From contig JAFLDB010000004.1 of assembly GCA_017302615.1 (NCBI GenBank), positions 124,001 to 188,000 on the forward strand: a stretch of 64,000 bases of DNA, given 5' to 3'. A program made the position numbers and the translations under genes. The notes beneath the pieces are model-generated. The model made no database searches. It was given only the letters and a program-made list of their open reading frames with translations, and was not told the origin of the DNA. Positions 45,858 to 56,156 of this stretch are shown piece by piece (position 1 is the stretch's first letter; each line of letters opens with the position of its first letter). The stretch comes from Sphingomonadales bacterium. Its GTDB lineage: Bacteria; Pseudomonadota; Alphaproteobacteria; Sphingomonadales; Sphingomonadaceae.

Positions 45858-47096
45858 ATGAGCGAACCCGCCCCCACCGGGCCGCTGGCCGGGATCAAGG
45901 TGCTCGATCTGGCCCGGGTGCTGGCCGGGCCGTGGTGCAGCCAGATGCTGGGCGATCTGGGCGCCGAAGTGATCAAGGTGGAACAGCCCGGGCAGGGCGA
46001 CGACACCCGCCGCTGGGGTCCGCCGTTCCTTGAGGACGGCTCGCGCGATTCGGCCTATTACCTCTGCGCCAACCGCAACAAGCGCTCGGTCGCGATCGAC
46101 ATCGCCCGGCCGGAAGGACAGGCGCTGATCCGCCAGCTGGCCGAGCAGGCCGATATCGTGCTGGAGAACTTTCGGGTCGGCGGCCTGGCCAAGTACGGGC
46201 TGGACTATGCTTCGCTCAAAGCGGTGAAGCCGGACCTGATCTATTGCTCGATCACCGGTTTCGGTCAGACCGGGCCGGAGAAGGACAAGGGCGGCTATGA
46301 CTTCCTGATCCAGGGGATGAGCGGCCTGATGAGCGTGACCGGCCTGCCCGATGGCGAGCCCGGCGCCGGACCGCTCAAGGTCGGCATCCCGATCAGCGAC
46401 CTTTCGACCGGGCTTTACGCCACGATCTCGATCCTCGCCGCCTTGCAGCACCGCAATCGCACCGGCGAAGGCCAGCACATCGATCTTGCCCTGCTCGATT
46501 CGCAGGTCGCGCTGCTTGCCAACCAGGCTTCGGGCTGGCTCAACGGCGGGATGGAGCCGCGCCGGCTGGGCAACCAGCATCCCACCATCGTGCCCTATCA
46601 GGACTTTGCCTGCGCCGACGGCCGGATCATGATCGCGCTGGGTAACGACCGCCAGTTCCGCGACCTGTGCATCGTGCTGGGTCTGGCCGACCTTGCCGAT
46701 GACCCACGTTTTGCCGTTTCCGCCAACCGCAGCGCCAATCGCGCCGCGATGTTCGCCGCAATCGAACCGGCTATCGCCACCTGGCAATCGGACGCGTTGC
46801 TGGCCGCGCTGGAAGCGGCCAAGCTGCCGTGCGGACGGATCAACTCGATCCCCGAAGCGCTGGAACACCCGCAGGTTCAGGCGCGCGGACTGGTCCATGA
46901 AATGACCCGCGATGATGGCACCCCGGTGCGCTTCATCGGCTTTCCCGGCCAGTTCTCCGCCAGTCCCGCCACTTATCGCCACGCCCCGCCCCGCTCCGGC
47001 GCGGATACCGCCACCGTGCTGGGCGAGAAGCTGGGGCTGAGCGAAGCCGACATAGCCGGACTGGTCGCGGCCGGGGTTGTTGCGGAACGGCTCTGA
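45858..47096 (+). CDS. class III CoA-transferase (CaiB/BaiF family)
   Basis: A 412-residue CoA-transferase. ARVLAGPWCSQMLGDLGAEVIKVE at the start, DIVLENFRVGGLAKYGLDYASL, GPLKVGIPISDLSTGLYA with the catalytic-type Asp, and QHIDLALLDSQVALLANQ are diagnostic. Members swap CoA between a carboxylate donor and acceptor (carnitine, formyl, bile acid, succinyl and more). The substrate cannot be deduced. It starts 4 bp after trpS, an unusual partner, which suggests a lineage-specific fusion of transcripts and not a shared function. Confidence 0.88.
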   Translation: MSEPAPTGPLAGIKVLDLARVLAGPWCSQMLGDLGAEVIKVEQPGQGDDTRRWGPPFLEDGSRDSAYYLCANRNKRSVAIDIARPEGQALIRQLAEQADIVLENFRVGGLAKYGLDYASLKAVKPDLIYCSITGFGQTGPEKDKGGYDFLIQGMSGLMSVTGLPDGEPGAGPLKVGIPISDLSTGLYATISILAALQHRNRTGEGQHIDLALLDSQVALLANQASGWLNGGMEPRRLGNQHPTIVPYQDFACADGRIMIALGNDRQFRDLCIVLGLADLADDPRFAVSANRSANRAAMFAAIEPAIATWQSDALLAALEAAKLPCGRINSIPEALEHPQVQARGLVHEMTRDDGTPVRFIGFPGQFSASPATYRHAPPRSGADTATVLGEKLGLSEADIAGLVAAGVVAERL

Positions 47097-47211
47097 CGCC
47101 AGTCCCATTCAAGCACGATTAAGCCGGATTGGCGCAGCTTGCTCGAACTCCTACACTTTTCGCCGATCCGCGCGCGATTCGCCGGCGGCACACAACGATG
47201 GGATTGGGTCG

Positions 47212-47901
47212 ATGGGTAACGAACACCGCTCACCGCTTGGCTGGGTCAGGCTTGCGCTGGTGCCGCTGATGCTGGCCACGCTGGCCGCCTGCGCGACACC
47301 ATTCAAGGCCGACGTGCAGCGCTTTTCCGCCCAGCTGCCGGCGCCGCAGGGGCAGACTTTCGCGATTGTTGCCGACAGCCCGGCACTGGCCGGCGGGCTG
47401 GAATTCTCGCAATATGCCAGCCTGGTCGATGCGCGGATGCGCCAGCTGGGCTATCAGCCGGCAGCCGATCCGGCCACGGCCGACCTGGTGGTGCGGTTCG
47501 ATTACGGTGTCGACAAGGGTCAGACCCGGGTGCGGTCAACCGGTTTCGCCGATCCTTACTGGTCCAGCTGGTACGGTTACCCGCGCTGGGGCCACTGGAG
47601 CCGCCGCGGTTTCTACCACCCCTATTACCCGCGCGCCGCCTGGGGCTTTGGGTGGTACGATCCGTGGTTCAACCAGGGCTATGAAAGCTACACCGTCTAT
47701 ATCAGCGGCATCAGCTTGAAAATCGACCGCCGCGCCGACGGCCAGCGCCTGTTCGAAGGCCGGGCCGAAGCGGCCAGCACATCGAACCGGCTGGGCTATC
47801 TGGTGCCCAACCTGGTCGAGGCGATGTTTACCGGCTTCCCCGGCAATTCGGGCGAGACGGTCCGCATTTCGGTCGCGCCGGAGAAAAAGAAAAAGCACTG
47901 A
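47212..47901 (+). CDS. DUF4136 lipoprotein, Tyr/Trp-rich
   Basis: A 229-residue lipoprotein with an LAAC lipobox (about residue 27). The N-terminal half matches DUF4136 (FAIVADSPALAGGLEFSQYASLVDARMRQLGY, TADLVVRFDYGVDKGQ), and the C-terminus GRAEAASTSNRLGYLVPNLVEAMFTGFPGNSGETVRI is also typical. A central stretch (residues about 120-165) is unusually rich in Trp, Tyr, Gly and Arg, such as WYGYPRWGHWSRRGFYHPYY. Outer-membrane or periplasmic; function unknown. Two more DUF4136 proteins are encoded at 63-64 kb. Confidence 0.82.
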   Translation: MGNEHRSPLGWVRLALVPLMLATLAACATPFKADVQRFSAQLPAPQGQTFAIVADSPALAGGLEFSQYASLVDARMRQLGYQPAADPATADLVVRFDYGVDKGQTRVRSTGFADPYWSSWYGYPRWGHWSRRGFYHPYYPRAAWGFGWYDPWFNQGYESYTVYISGISLKIDRRADGQRLFEGRAEAASTSNRLGYLVPNLVEAMFTGFPGNSGETVRISVAPEKKKKH

Positions 47902-47925
47902 TCCGCAAGGATCGCAGCGATCAGA

Positions 47926-47953
47926 GGGCGGGTCCGGACACGGGCCCGCCCTT
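47926..47953. terminator. hairpin between DUF4136 lipoprotein gene and dut
   Basis: GGGCGGGTCC (47926-47935) pairs with GGGCCCGCCC (47942-47951) with one G-T wobble and a 6-nt loop, followed by TTCT. It lies between convergent genes and could terminate the plus-strand gene. Confidence 0.6.
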
Positions 47954-48427
47954 CTAGCTGCCCAGCGCGACCACGCCGCCGGTCGAGCCGAACCCACCCT
48001 CGCCGCGCGCGGTTTCGTCCAGCTCCTCGGCCGCCAGCCAGACGGCGCGGGTGACCGGAGCCAGCACCAGCTGCGCCACCCGGTCGCCGCGGCGGATCTC
48101 GAACGGGTCGCTGCCGTGGTTGATCAGGATGACCTTCAACTCGCCGCGATAATCGCTGTCGATCGTGCCGGGGGTGTTGGGCACGGTGATGCCGTGCTTC
48201 AGCGCAAGGCCGGAACGCGGCCGCACCTGGATCTCGTAGCCGGTCGGGATAGCCATGGCGAGACCGGTGGCGACCGCATGGCGTGCGCCCGGCGCGATCG
48301 TCACATCTTCCGCCGAAACCACGTCCATCCCCGCAGCGCCGTCGGTGGCATAGACCGGCAGATCCAGCCCTTCGCCATGGGGCAGGCGCTTGACCCGGAC
48401 CGGGACTTCAGCTGGCGGAGAGTGCAT
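47954..48427 (-). CDS. dut: dUTP diphosphatase
   Basis: A 157-residue trimeric dUTPase with [18 protein letters not shown] (motif 1), [32 protein letters not shown] (motifs 2-3) and the C-terminal GEGGFGSTG (motif 5). It hydrolyses dUTP to dUMP. The ATG at 48427 gives the family N-terminus. The first 20 nt of the gene overlap the end of coaBC on the same strand, a long-known pairing (dfp-dut) in proteobacteria. Confidence 0.96.
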   Translation of the reverse strand: MHSPPAEVPVRVKRLPHGEGLDLPVYATDGAAGMDVVSAEDVTIAPGARHAVATGLAMAIPTGYEIQVRPRSGLALKHGITVPNTPGTIDSDYRGELKVILINHGSDPFEIRRGDRVAQLVLAPVTRAVWLAAEELDETARGEGGFGSTGGVVALGS

Positions 48428-50006
48428 CGGCGATCCTTTCGACAATGGCCATGGCGACATCGCCCTTTGCCATTTCCGGAAGGCTCTCGACACCCTGCTT
48501 GGTCACGATATGCACGGCATTGGCATCGCCGCCCATCACGTTGCCGGATACGTCATTGGCGACGATCCAGTCGGCGCCCTTGCGCTTGCGCTTTTCCTTG
48601 GCGTGCTCAACCACCTTTTCGGTTTCAGCGGCAAAGCCGACCACCAGTTTCGGGCGCTTGTCGCTGACCGAAACCATGGCGAGAATGTCAGGATTCTCGG
48701 TCAGTCGCAGCGCCGGCGGGGCCGATCCGCGCTTCTTCATCTTCTCCGACGCAACCTCCATGGTCCGCCAGTCGGCCACGGCGGCAACCATGATCGCAAC
48801 GTCGGCGGGCAGCGATTGCTTGACCGCTTCGGCCATCTGCCGCGCGGTTTCCACCCGGATCCGATCCACGCCGGGCGGATTGTCCAGCGTGACCGGACCG
48901 GACACCAGCGTCACCCGCGCGCCCAGCCGCGCGGCGGCGGCGGCAATGGCATAGCCCTGCTTGCCCGACGAGCGGTTGGCGATGTAGCGGACCGGATCGA
49001 TCGGCTCGTGCGTCGGCCCGGCGGTGATCAGCACGTGCTTGCCCTTCAGCGGCCCATCCGGATCGATCGCAGCCTCGTCCGGCGCGAAATCGGGCTGGCC
49101 GGCCAGCGGATCGTCGGCCAGTACGCCTTCATCGAACGGCTGCGGGGCATGGGCCTCGCCGTGGAGCGAAACGGTGTGGTTGATCGCCTCCGGATCGGTC
49201 GGCGGGGCGGCCTTGGCCTTGCCCTTCTTGGACAGCAGCGGACTGTCGAGATTGACTTCGACCGGTGGCAGTTCCTCTGCCACGAAGGCCGCAAACTCGC
49301 CCTCGACCGGTTCCTCCTCGATCCACACCGGGGCCGGCTCGGCGCTGCGCTGGATCAGGCCCGCGGATAGCCCGCCCAGACCGGTATCCTCGCTTTCGCT
49401 TCCCGCTTCCCAGCCGCTCAGGTCCAGCTCCGGCTCGTCCGCGGGGCTGGGCAGATAGATCGGATCCTGGCCCAGCAGCAGGCGGATCGCATTGTAAACC
49501 TCAGCCGGTTCGGGCAGGCGGCCGGGGCCGAATTCGCCGCAGGCCATCGGGCCTTCGTCCGGCATCATCACGTGGATACCGCGATCGGCCAGCGAGGTGA
49601 CATTGGCTTGAGTGGCGGCGTGTTCCCACATCTTCACGTTCATCGCCGGGACCACCATCACCGGCTTGTCGGTGGCAAGCAGCAGGGTGGTCGCCAGATC
49701 ATCGGCAATGCCGTGCGCCATGCGGGCGAGGAGGTCGGCCGTGGCCGGGCAGACCACCACCAGATCGGCACTGCGCGAAAGCTGGATGTGGCCCATCTCG
49801 ACCTCGTTGGTCAGATCCCACAGCGTTGTATGGACGGGATTTTCACTCAGCGCGGCGAGCGTCATCGCGGTGATGAACTTGGCTCCGCCCTCGGTCAGCA
49901 CGCAGGTGACATCGCCGCCGCCCTTGCGGATCAGGCGAATAAGCTCGCAGGCCTTGTAAGCGGCGATACCGCCGCCCACGACCAGAAGGATCCGGGGCTG
50001 TCCCAT
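48408..50006 (-). CDS. coaBC: phosphopantothenoylcysteine decarboxylase / phosphopantothenate-cysteine ligase, with long acidic linker
   Basis: A 532-residue CoaBC (Dfp). The N-terminal CoaC decarboxylase has [21 protein letters not shown] (His73), VPAMNVKMW and [11 protein letters not shown] (Cys156). The C-terminal CoaB ligase has [25 protein letters not shown] and [11 protein letters not shown] with the catalytic lysines, ending in LVVGFAAET. About 130 residues (roughly 183-318) that are acidic and proline-rich separate the two domains; E. coli Dfp is about 406 residues with almost no linker. The enzyme makes 4'-phosphopantetheine in CoA synthesis. The start is the ATG at 50006. Confidence 0.95.
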   Translation of the reverse strand: MGQPRILLVVGGGIAAYKACELIRLIRKGGGDVTCVLTEGGAKFITAMTLAALSENPVHTTLWDLTNEVEMGHIQLSRSADLVVVCPATADLLARMAHGIADDLATTLLLATDKPVMVVPAMNVKMWEHAATQANVTSLADRGIHVMMPDEGPMACGEFGPGRLPEPAEVYNAIRLLLGQDPIYLPSPADEPELDLSGWEAGSESEDTGLGGLSAGLIQRSAEPAPVWIEEEPVEGEFAAFVAEELPPVEVNLDSPLLSKKGKAKAAPPTDPEAINHTVSLHGEAHAPQPFDEGVLADDPLAGQPDFAPDEAAIDPDGPLKGKHVLITAGPTHEPIDPVRYIANRSSGKQGYAIAAAAARLGARVTLVSGPVTLDNPPGVDRIRVETARQMAEAVKQSLPADVAIMVAAVADWRTMEVASEKMKKRGSAPPALRLTENPDILAMVSVSDKRPKLVVGFAAETEKVVEHAKEKRKRKGADWIVANDVSGNVMGGDANAVHIVTKQGVESLPEMAKGDVAMAIVERIADALSAS

Positions 50007-50112
50007 CGAAACGCGCTTGTGCAACGCCCTTCCCTCATGCGCAACAGGCTTTGCGAAAGCGCCGGATTGGGGCAGAGTGGCAAATGTCGGATAAACGGGG
50101 GTGGTTAACGTC

Positions 50113-50511
50113 ATGCGCTTTGCAATTACGGCCGTGGTCTTTCTGCTGGGTCTTTTCGACCTGTTCATGGGCTTGAACTTCCTGTTCAACCCGCTGGCAA
50201 CCGGGGCCGGTTTCGGCCTCGCTCCGCTGGGCAGCCAGGGGATGAGCACGATGCGGGCCGATTTCACCGCCTTTTTCGGCGTGGTCGCGGTGTGCATGAT
50301 GATCGGGGCCTGGCGCCGCAATGCCGATCTGCTGCTGGTCCCGGCCGCGGTCATGGCCACGGCCGTGACGGTCCGCGCCCTCAGCCTGTTTCTTGATGGC
50401 ACCTACCCCGGCTGGCAGGTGCCGATGGTGGTGGAGGCTGTCCACGTGATCGTGCTGATCGCGGCGTGGAAGCTGCTGCCGCACCACAAGATCGAGGAAC
50501 TGACGTCCTGA
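50113..50511 (+). CDS. DUF4345-like small membrane protein
   Basis: A 132-residue protein with four TM helices (FAITAVVFLLGLFDLFMGLNF, STMRADFTAFFGVVAVCMMIG, LLLVPAAVMATAVTVRALSLF, MVVEAVHVIVLIAAWKLLP). The MRADFTAFFG... pattern suggests DUF4345, with no known function. The ATG at 50113 follows GGGGGTGG; a GTG at 50101 is an alternative. Divergent to coaBC, convergent to the following gene with 14 bp between. Confidence 0.65.
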   Translation: MRFAITAVVFLLGLFDLFMGLNFLFNPLATGAGFGLAPLGSQGMSTMRADFTAFFGVVAVCMMIGAWRRNADLLLVPAAVMATAVTVRALSLFLDGTYPGWQVPMVVEAVHVIVLIAAWKLLPHHKIEELTS

Positions 50512-50525
50512 TCCCGGACTGAGGA

Positions 50526-51659
50526 CTATCTGGCAGCCTTGAGCAAGCTTCTCACCGCCATCGGGGTGAACGCCAGCCCGACGAACATCGCCGGGGCGAT
50601 CACCGCGCCCCAGTAGAAGTTGTCGGGCCGCCCGGCGATCATAAAGGCCAGGCCATAGCCAAGGTAAAGCAGCGTCGCGAAGGCACCGGCCGGGCTTTTC
50701 CAGCCGGCCCAGCCCAGCACCATCAGCACCACCAGCGGGCCGGCCAGGAAATGCGGCAGAAACCGCAGGTTGCTGGACAGCACCACGGTGGAAAGCCAGC
50801 CTGACAGCCCGCGCAATTCCAGCCAGGCCGGGCCGAGCGGATCGCTGGGCAGAACCTGCTGGGCGACCTGCGCCAGGTGCCAATTGAGATAGACGAAAAA
50901 GGCCAGGATCAGTGCGGTCCAGGCCGCGCCTTCCTTCCGGTCCCGCCGCCAGAAGGCCATCGCGGCCATCAGCAGGACAAAGGGCAGAACGTGTTCGCGG
51001 ATCGCCAGGGCAAGGCCCGCGACCAGCAGCGCGGCCAGCCATTTGCGCCCCGGGCGGTGCAGGCCCATGGCCAGAGCGATCAGCATTCCGGCCCACAGTT
51101 CGTGAAGGACGAAGTAATAGCGGTTGAGGCCCAGCGCCGCGCCGAAGAACAGCAGCGCCATCGCGATGCGCCGGGTGCGCGGGTCCAGCCCTTCATCGCC
51201 AAAGCGTTTCCACCAGGCGGACAAGGTACACACCAATAGCAGCACGGCGGCACCCAGCAGCCCGGGCACCAGCACTTCGGCCCCGCGCCCGGTATCACCC
51301 AGCGCGGAAGCGATGAAAGCCAGCGTCGGCAGCCGCACCGCCACCCCCGGCCGCAGCGGATAGTTCGCCGCGCGGTGCTCTTCGGCGGCGACCTGGTAAT
51401 AGTTCTCCCCCTGCCCGATCCGGCGGATCACCCGGTCGTACAGTGCCAGATCATCATCGCGCGGACGTTCCGCCTTCGGGTTGTCCTGGCCGGCCACGTT
51501 CTCGACGAAACCGGCAACTTCGCTTTCCTGCTTGCCGGCCCGGATCGGCACCAACGCTGACGCGACCAGCAGCAGGCCCAGCGCCAACAGCAGCAGCCGC
51601 GCGGGCAGGCGGCCCCAGCTGGCAAAGCGATCCCCGGCGATTGCGGCAGACTGGTCCAT
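50526..51659 (-). CDS. polytopic membrane protein, function unknown
   Basis: A 377-residue protein with about nine TM segments and a soluble N-terminal loop (residues about 42-90) rich in charges. There is some likeness to bacterial membrane glycosyltransferase-like proteins (GT-C layout with a long first loop and acidic residues such as ENVAGQDNPKAERPRDDD), but no diagnostic motif is visible. The ATG at 51659 follows AGGGGAGC. Divergent to ftsH across 136 bp. I do not assign a function. Confidence 0.7.
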   Translation of the reverse strand: MDQSAAIAGDRFASWGRLPARLLLLALGLLLVASALVPIRAGKQESEVAGFVENVAGQDNPKAERPRDDDLALYDRVIRRIGQGENYYQVAAEEHRAANYPLRPGVAVRLPTLAFIASALGDTGRGAEVLVPGLLGAAVLLLVCTLSAWWKRFGDEGLDPRTRRIAMALLFFGAALGLNRYYFVLHELWAGMLIALAMGLHRPGRKWLAALLVAGLALAIREHVLPFVLLMAAMAFWRRDRKEGAAWTALILAFFVYLNWHLAQVAQQVLPSDPLGPAWLELRGLSGWLSTVVLSSNLRFLPHFLAGPLVVLMVLGWAGWKSPAGAFATLLYLGYGLAFMIAGRPDNFYWGAVIAPAMFVGLAFTPMAVRSLLKAAR

Positions 51660-51740
51660 GATGCTCCCCTGACAGCGCCCGCCTTGTGCAATCGCCGCGA
51701 AATCCGCGCAAGTGTGCCCCGAAAGGAATCCCCGCGCTAA

Positions 51741-51769
51741 CTTGCGATTCAGCAGCCGCGCCCTACATT
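51741..51769 (+). promoter_or_regulatory. possible ftsH promoter
   Basis: TTGCGA (51742-51747), 16-bp spacer, TACATT (51764-51769), 26 bp before the ftsH ATG. This fits a weak sigma-70 promoter. FtsH is often heat-shock induced, but no clear sigma-32 element is visible. Confidence 0.4.
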
Positions 51770-51795
51770 GCATCGCGAAAGGACTGCGAAGCGCG

Positions 51796-53727
<1,932 letters not shown>

Positions 53728-53736
53728 AAATCAGAC

Positions 53737-53760
53737 CCCGGCCCGAGGTATCGGGCCGGG
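53737..53760. terminator. strong hairpin after ftsH
   Basis: CCCGGCCCGA (53737-53746) and TCGGGCCGGG (53751-53760) form a perfect 10-bp stem with the 4-nt loop GGTA. No T-run follows on the plus strand, so it may act as a barrier for both ftsH and the opposing small gene. Confidence 0.65.
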
Positions 53761-53773
53761 ACTGAGGCCGCCG

Positions 53774-53974
53774 TTACTGCGGCGTGTTCCGGGCCTTGGT
53801 GTTGCTGCGGCTGGTGTTGATATTCGCCGGAGCCGGGGCCGTATCGCCTGCCGGGGGGGCCACGGTGCTCTTGTTCGAACGCGCGGTGTTGTGATTGGAC
53901 TAGGCCAACGCGCCCCCCGGCAAAGCCAGCGCGATAGCTAAGGCCAGCGCGGCGCGTGAAGTGTTGATCCGCAT
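53774..53974 (-). pseudogene. small secreted protein gene broken by TAG at codon 25
   Basis: From the ATG at 53974 the reverse strand reads [24 protein letters not shown], a perfect signal peptide with an ALA cleavage site. Codon 25 is TAG (53902-53900). In the same frame 41 further codons follow (SNHNTARSNKSTV... RSNTKARNTPQ) to a TAA at 53774-53776. The stop is a single C-to-T change from CAG (Gln), which would be the usual first mature residue. The tail is Asn/Thr/Ser/Arg-rich, with NTARSN and NTSRSN repeats. Likely a recent nonsense mutation in a small exported protein of unknown function; a sequencing error is possible. Confidence 0.65.
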
Positions 53975-54063
53975 GTGTGTTCCCCTGTCCGCGCCGCTGT
54001 CGGTCCTGATTGGGACAAGACTAGCGCCTGCGCCCCTGAATTGCTGGTGAATGCGCCGCGCGC

Positions 54064-55146
54064 CTATCCGGCGGCGGCGTAAAGCGTCACGCCGGTGGCA
54101 AACAGCACCAGCACGAAAGTCGCAAAGAAGGTCAGGAACCAGGTCCGCCACCACGCCGCGAAGCGGGTAAGGCCATAGGCCTCACGCACTTGCCGGTACA
54201 TGTGGAACGGGGAATAGGCCAGCAGCAGCGCCGGCAGCAGCGTGCCTTCGCCCCAGGTTGCCAGCACTCCGACCAGTGCCAGCAGGATAAGCTGGAAGCT
54301 GACCGAATAGGTCACGAACACGGTGTGATCGTAGATATGGAAGCGGCGGCTGAACGGGAACAGCAGCCACAGGAACGGCACACTGAGCGGGATCACCAGC
54401 CAGGCGAACTTGTAGGCGCTGGTCTGCATCTTGTAGGCGATCAGCTCGGGATTTTCCCGCAGGTGTTCCCAGGCCTGGTTGAACGATTTGGCCGCGGCTT
54501 CTCCGCCCTGCCCGCTGCCCGCGGCAATCTCGGCCGGAAGCTTGCCGCTTTGCGCCGCCTCGATCACCAGCACCGCCTTGCGGGCGTTCTCGACCTCGCG
54601 CTCCAGCACCGCAACATCGCCGCCCTTGCCCGCGCGGGCATCGGCCAGGCGCGCCTCCAGCTTGGCCAGCTCCTGCTCGGCCTCTTCCCTGGCCTGGGCC
54701 ATGCCGCCCTGCACCTCGGCCGGGGCAGCAGCGGTATTGTTGACGCTGATGGCGTCGCCCATCGCGTTGAACACGGCGAAGCTGAGGAACACGACAAACA
54801 GGAACAGCGCGATCGGGCTGACATAGCTGGCCCGCCGCCCGTCGATATATTCGCGGGTCAGCTTGCCGGGGCGCCAGGCCAGCAGCGGCAGCGTACGCCA
54901 GATCTTGCCTTCGAAATGGAATACGCCGTGCAGCAGATCGTGGAAGAACGCGCCAAGCGTGCGGTGAACATGGGCAGCCTGCCCGCAGGCGTGGCAATGG
55001 CTGCCGATCAGCACCGTGCCGCAATTGAGGCAGGCGCGTTCATGGGTGTGCCCATCATCCTGCCCCTCGCCATGCTCCGGCTCGGCCGCGCGGGACAGCA
55101 TCGCCCCTTGGGCAATATCGCCGATGATCTCGCCGCCACTGGTCAT
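54064..55146 (-). CDS. DUF3667 zinc-ribbon membrane protein with coiled coil
   Basis: A 360-residue protein. An N-terminal zinc ribbon (CLNCGTVLIGSHCHACGQ, four Cys) and the conserved FFHDLLHGVFHFEGKIWRTLPLL plus DGRRASYVSPIALFLFVVFL are typical of DUF3667. Between the first and second TM regions lies an Ala/Glu-rich coiled coil of about 55 residues (QAREEAEQELAKLEARLADA...). Four or more TM helices follow. The function is unknown. Start at the ATG at 55146, preceded by GGGGAGAAG. Confidence 0.83.
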   Translation of the reverse strand: MTSGGEIIGDIAQGAMLSRAAEPEHGEGQDDGHTHERACLNCGTVLIGSHCHACGQAAHVHRTLGAFFHDLLHGVFHFEGKIWRTLPLLAWRPGKLTREYIDGRRASYVSPIALFLFVVFLSFAVFNAMGDAISVNNTAAAPAEVQGGMAQAREEAEQELAKLEARLADARAGKGGDVAVLEREVENARKAVLVIEAAQSGKLPAEIAAGSGQGGEAAAKSFNQAWEHLRENPELIAYKMQTSAYKFAWLVIPLSVPFLWLLFPFSRRFHIYDHTVFVTYSVSFQLILLALVGVLATWGEGTLLPALLLAYSPFHMYRQVREAYGLTRFAAWWRTWFLTFFATFVLVLFATGVTLYAAAG

Positions 55147-55231
55147 TGGCTTCTCCCCTGATAGGATATTCATGGTCCGCTAAGGCCGCTCCGGTCAAGC
55201 CGGAGACAACGCAACTGTCTGGGAGAGTTCA

Positions 55232-55606
55232 ATGAACCGTGCCGTGCTTGCCCTTGCCGCCAGCCTTGCTCTGGCCGTTCCGGCCCTCGCCGCACCCGGC
55301 GACATGAGCGCGGCGACCTTTCTGGCCAAGGCCGATGCGCTGAAAGCCAAGGGGATCGGCGCGCTGGGATCGCCCGATATCAAGCTGCTGCGGGCCGAAG
55401 GCCAGGCCGCGGGCGAAGCCTATCGCCAGCGCCTTCAGGCCGAACGCGCCCAGGGCCGCCCGTCAAGCTGCCCGCCCAAGGGCACCAAGGTCAATTCCGA
55501 CAAGCTGCTGGCGCACCTGCGGACCTATCCCGAGGCCGTCCGCGCCCGCACCAGCATGAAGCAGGCCATGGCCGACTACTTCATCCGCAATTACCCGTGC
55601 CGGTGA
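55232..55606 (+). CDS. small secreted protein, Rap1a-like
   Basis: A 124-residue protein with a signal peptide (MNRAVLALAASLALAVPALA). The C-terminal half has a Cys (SSCPPKGTKV) and ends FIRNYPCR, with a helical YPEAVRARTSMKQAMADY between. This C...YPC layout is like the Rap1a/Tai immunity-protein domain. No T6SS effector gene is next to it in the window, so an immunity role is not shown. Likely periplasmic and disulfide-bonded. Confidence 0.7.
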   Translation: MNRAVLALAASLALAVPALAAPGDMSAATFLAKADALKAKGIGALGSPDIKLLRAEGQAAGEAYRQRLQAERAQGRPSSCPPKGTKVNSDKLLAHLRTYPEAVRARTSMKQAMADYFIRNYPCR

Positions 55607-55615
55607 GGCGAAACG

Positions 55616-55640
55616 AAAAACGGCACCCTCGAGGGTGCCG
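55616..55640 (-). terminator. intrinsic terminator of rpoZ
   Basis: Perfect 20-bp palindrome with an 8-bp stem and TCGA loop (CGGCACCC-TCGA-GGGTGCCG, 55621-55640), with AAAAA at 55616-55620, i.e. a U-run on the minus strand. It ends the rpoZ transcript, and can also serve the convergent Rap1a-like gene. Confidence 0.85.
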
Positions 55641-55696
55641 TCTTCCGGTTTGACGAGCAGTCCGGAGCGAGTCTCCCTGCCCCGGCCGGCCACCAA

Positions 55697-56041
55697 TCAG
55701 CCGTCGTAGTCGCCGCCGATCGAGGTGTTGCGCACCGGCGCGGCAGCGGTGATCCGCAGCGCTTCGGCCGACTGGCTGAGCGAGCCAATGTCATCGACCT
55801 CGTCATCGTCGTCCGGCAGGACGCGCTGCAGCGAGGAAACGACCGATTCCTTGAGGTTTTCGGGCCGCACGGTCTGCTCGGCGATTTCACGCAGGGCAAC
55901 GACCGGGTTCTTGTCACGATCGCGTTCGATCGTCAGTTCGGCACCGCCCGAAATCTCGCGCGCGCGCTGCGCGGCAAGCAGGACGAGGTCGAAACGGTTG
56001 GGAACCTTGTCGACACAATCTTCAACGGTAACGCGCGCCAT
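55697..56041 (-). CDS. rpoZ: RNA polymerase omega subunit
   Basis: A 114-residue omega subunit: [53 protein letters not shown]. It is a little longer than enteric omega owing to a C-terminal [15 protein letters not shown] extension, usual in alphaproteobacteria. It aids assembly of beta'. It is separated from dnaB by 115 bp on the same strand and has its own promoter. Confidence 0.96.
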   Translation of the reverse strand: MARVTVEDCVDKVPNRFDLVLLAAQRAREISGGAELTIERDRDKNPVVALREIAEQTVRPENLKESVVSSLQRVLPDDDDEVDDIGSLSQSAEALRITAAAPVRNTSIGGDYDG

Positions 56042-56081
56042 CGGGCACTCCAGTTCAAACGGTTTCAGGAAGTTGCCCCGG

Positions 56082-56110
56082 CGTTACCCGCCAGACCTTT
56101 GAAAAGTCAA
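56082..56110 (-). promoter_or_regulatory. probable rpoZ promoter
   Basis: On the reverse strand TTGACT (56110-56105), 17-bp spacer, GTAACG (56087-56082). The -35 is good and the -10 weak, typical of GC-rich alphaproteobacteria. Confidence 0.4.
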
Positions 56111-56156
56111 GAAAAATTCGTATAAACTGTTGATTGGAAACGGTTATTTCCGCGAA

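Noticed and set aside
43556..46006. 816-codon open frame on the minus strand opposite murJ and trpS
   Set aside because: Covers two clearly real genes on the plus strand, shows no protein family and has the low-complexity composition of a GC-driven shadow.
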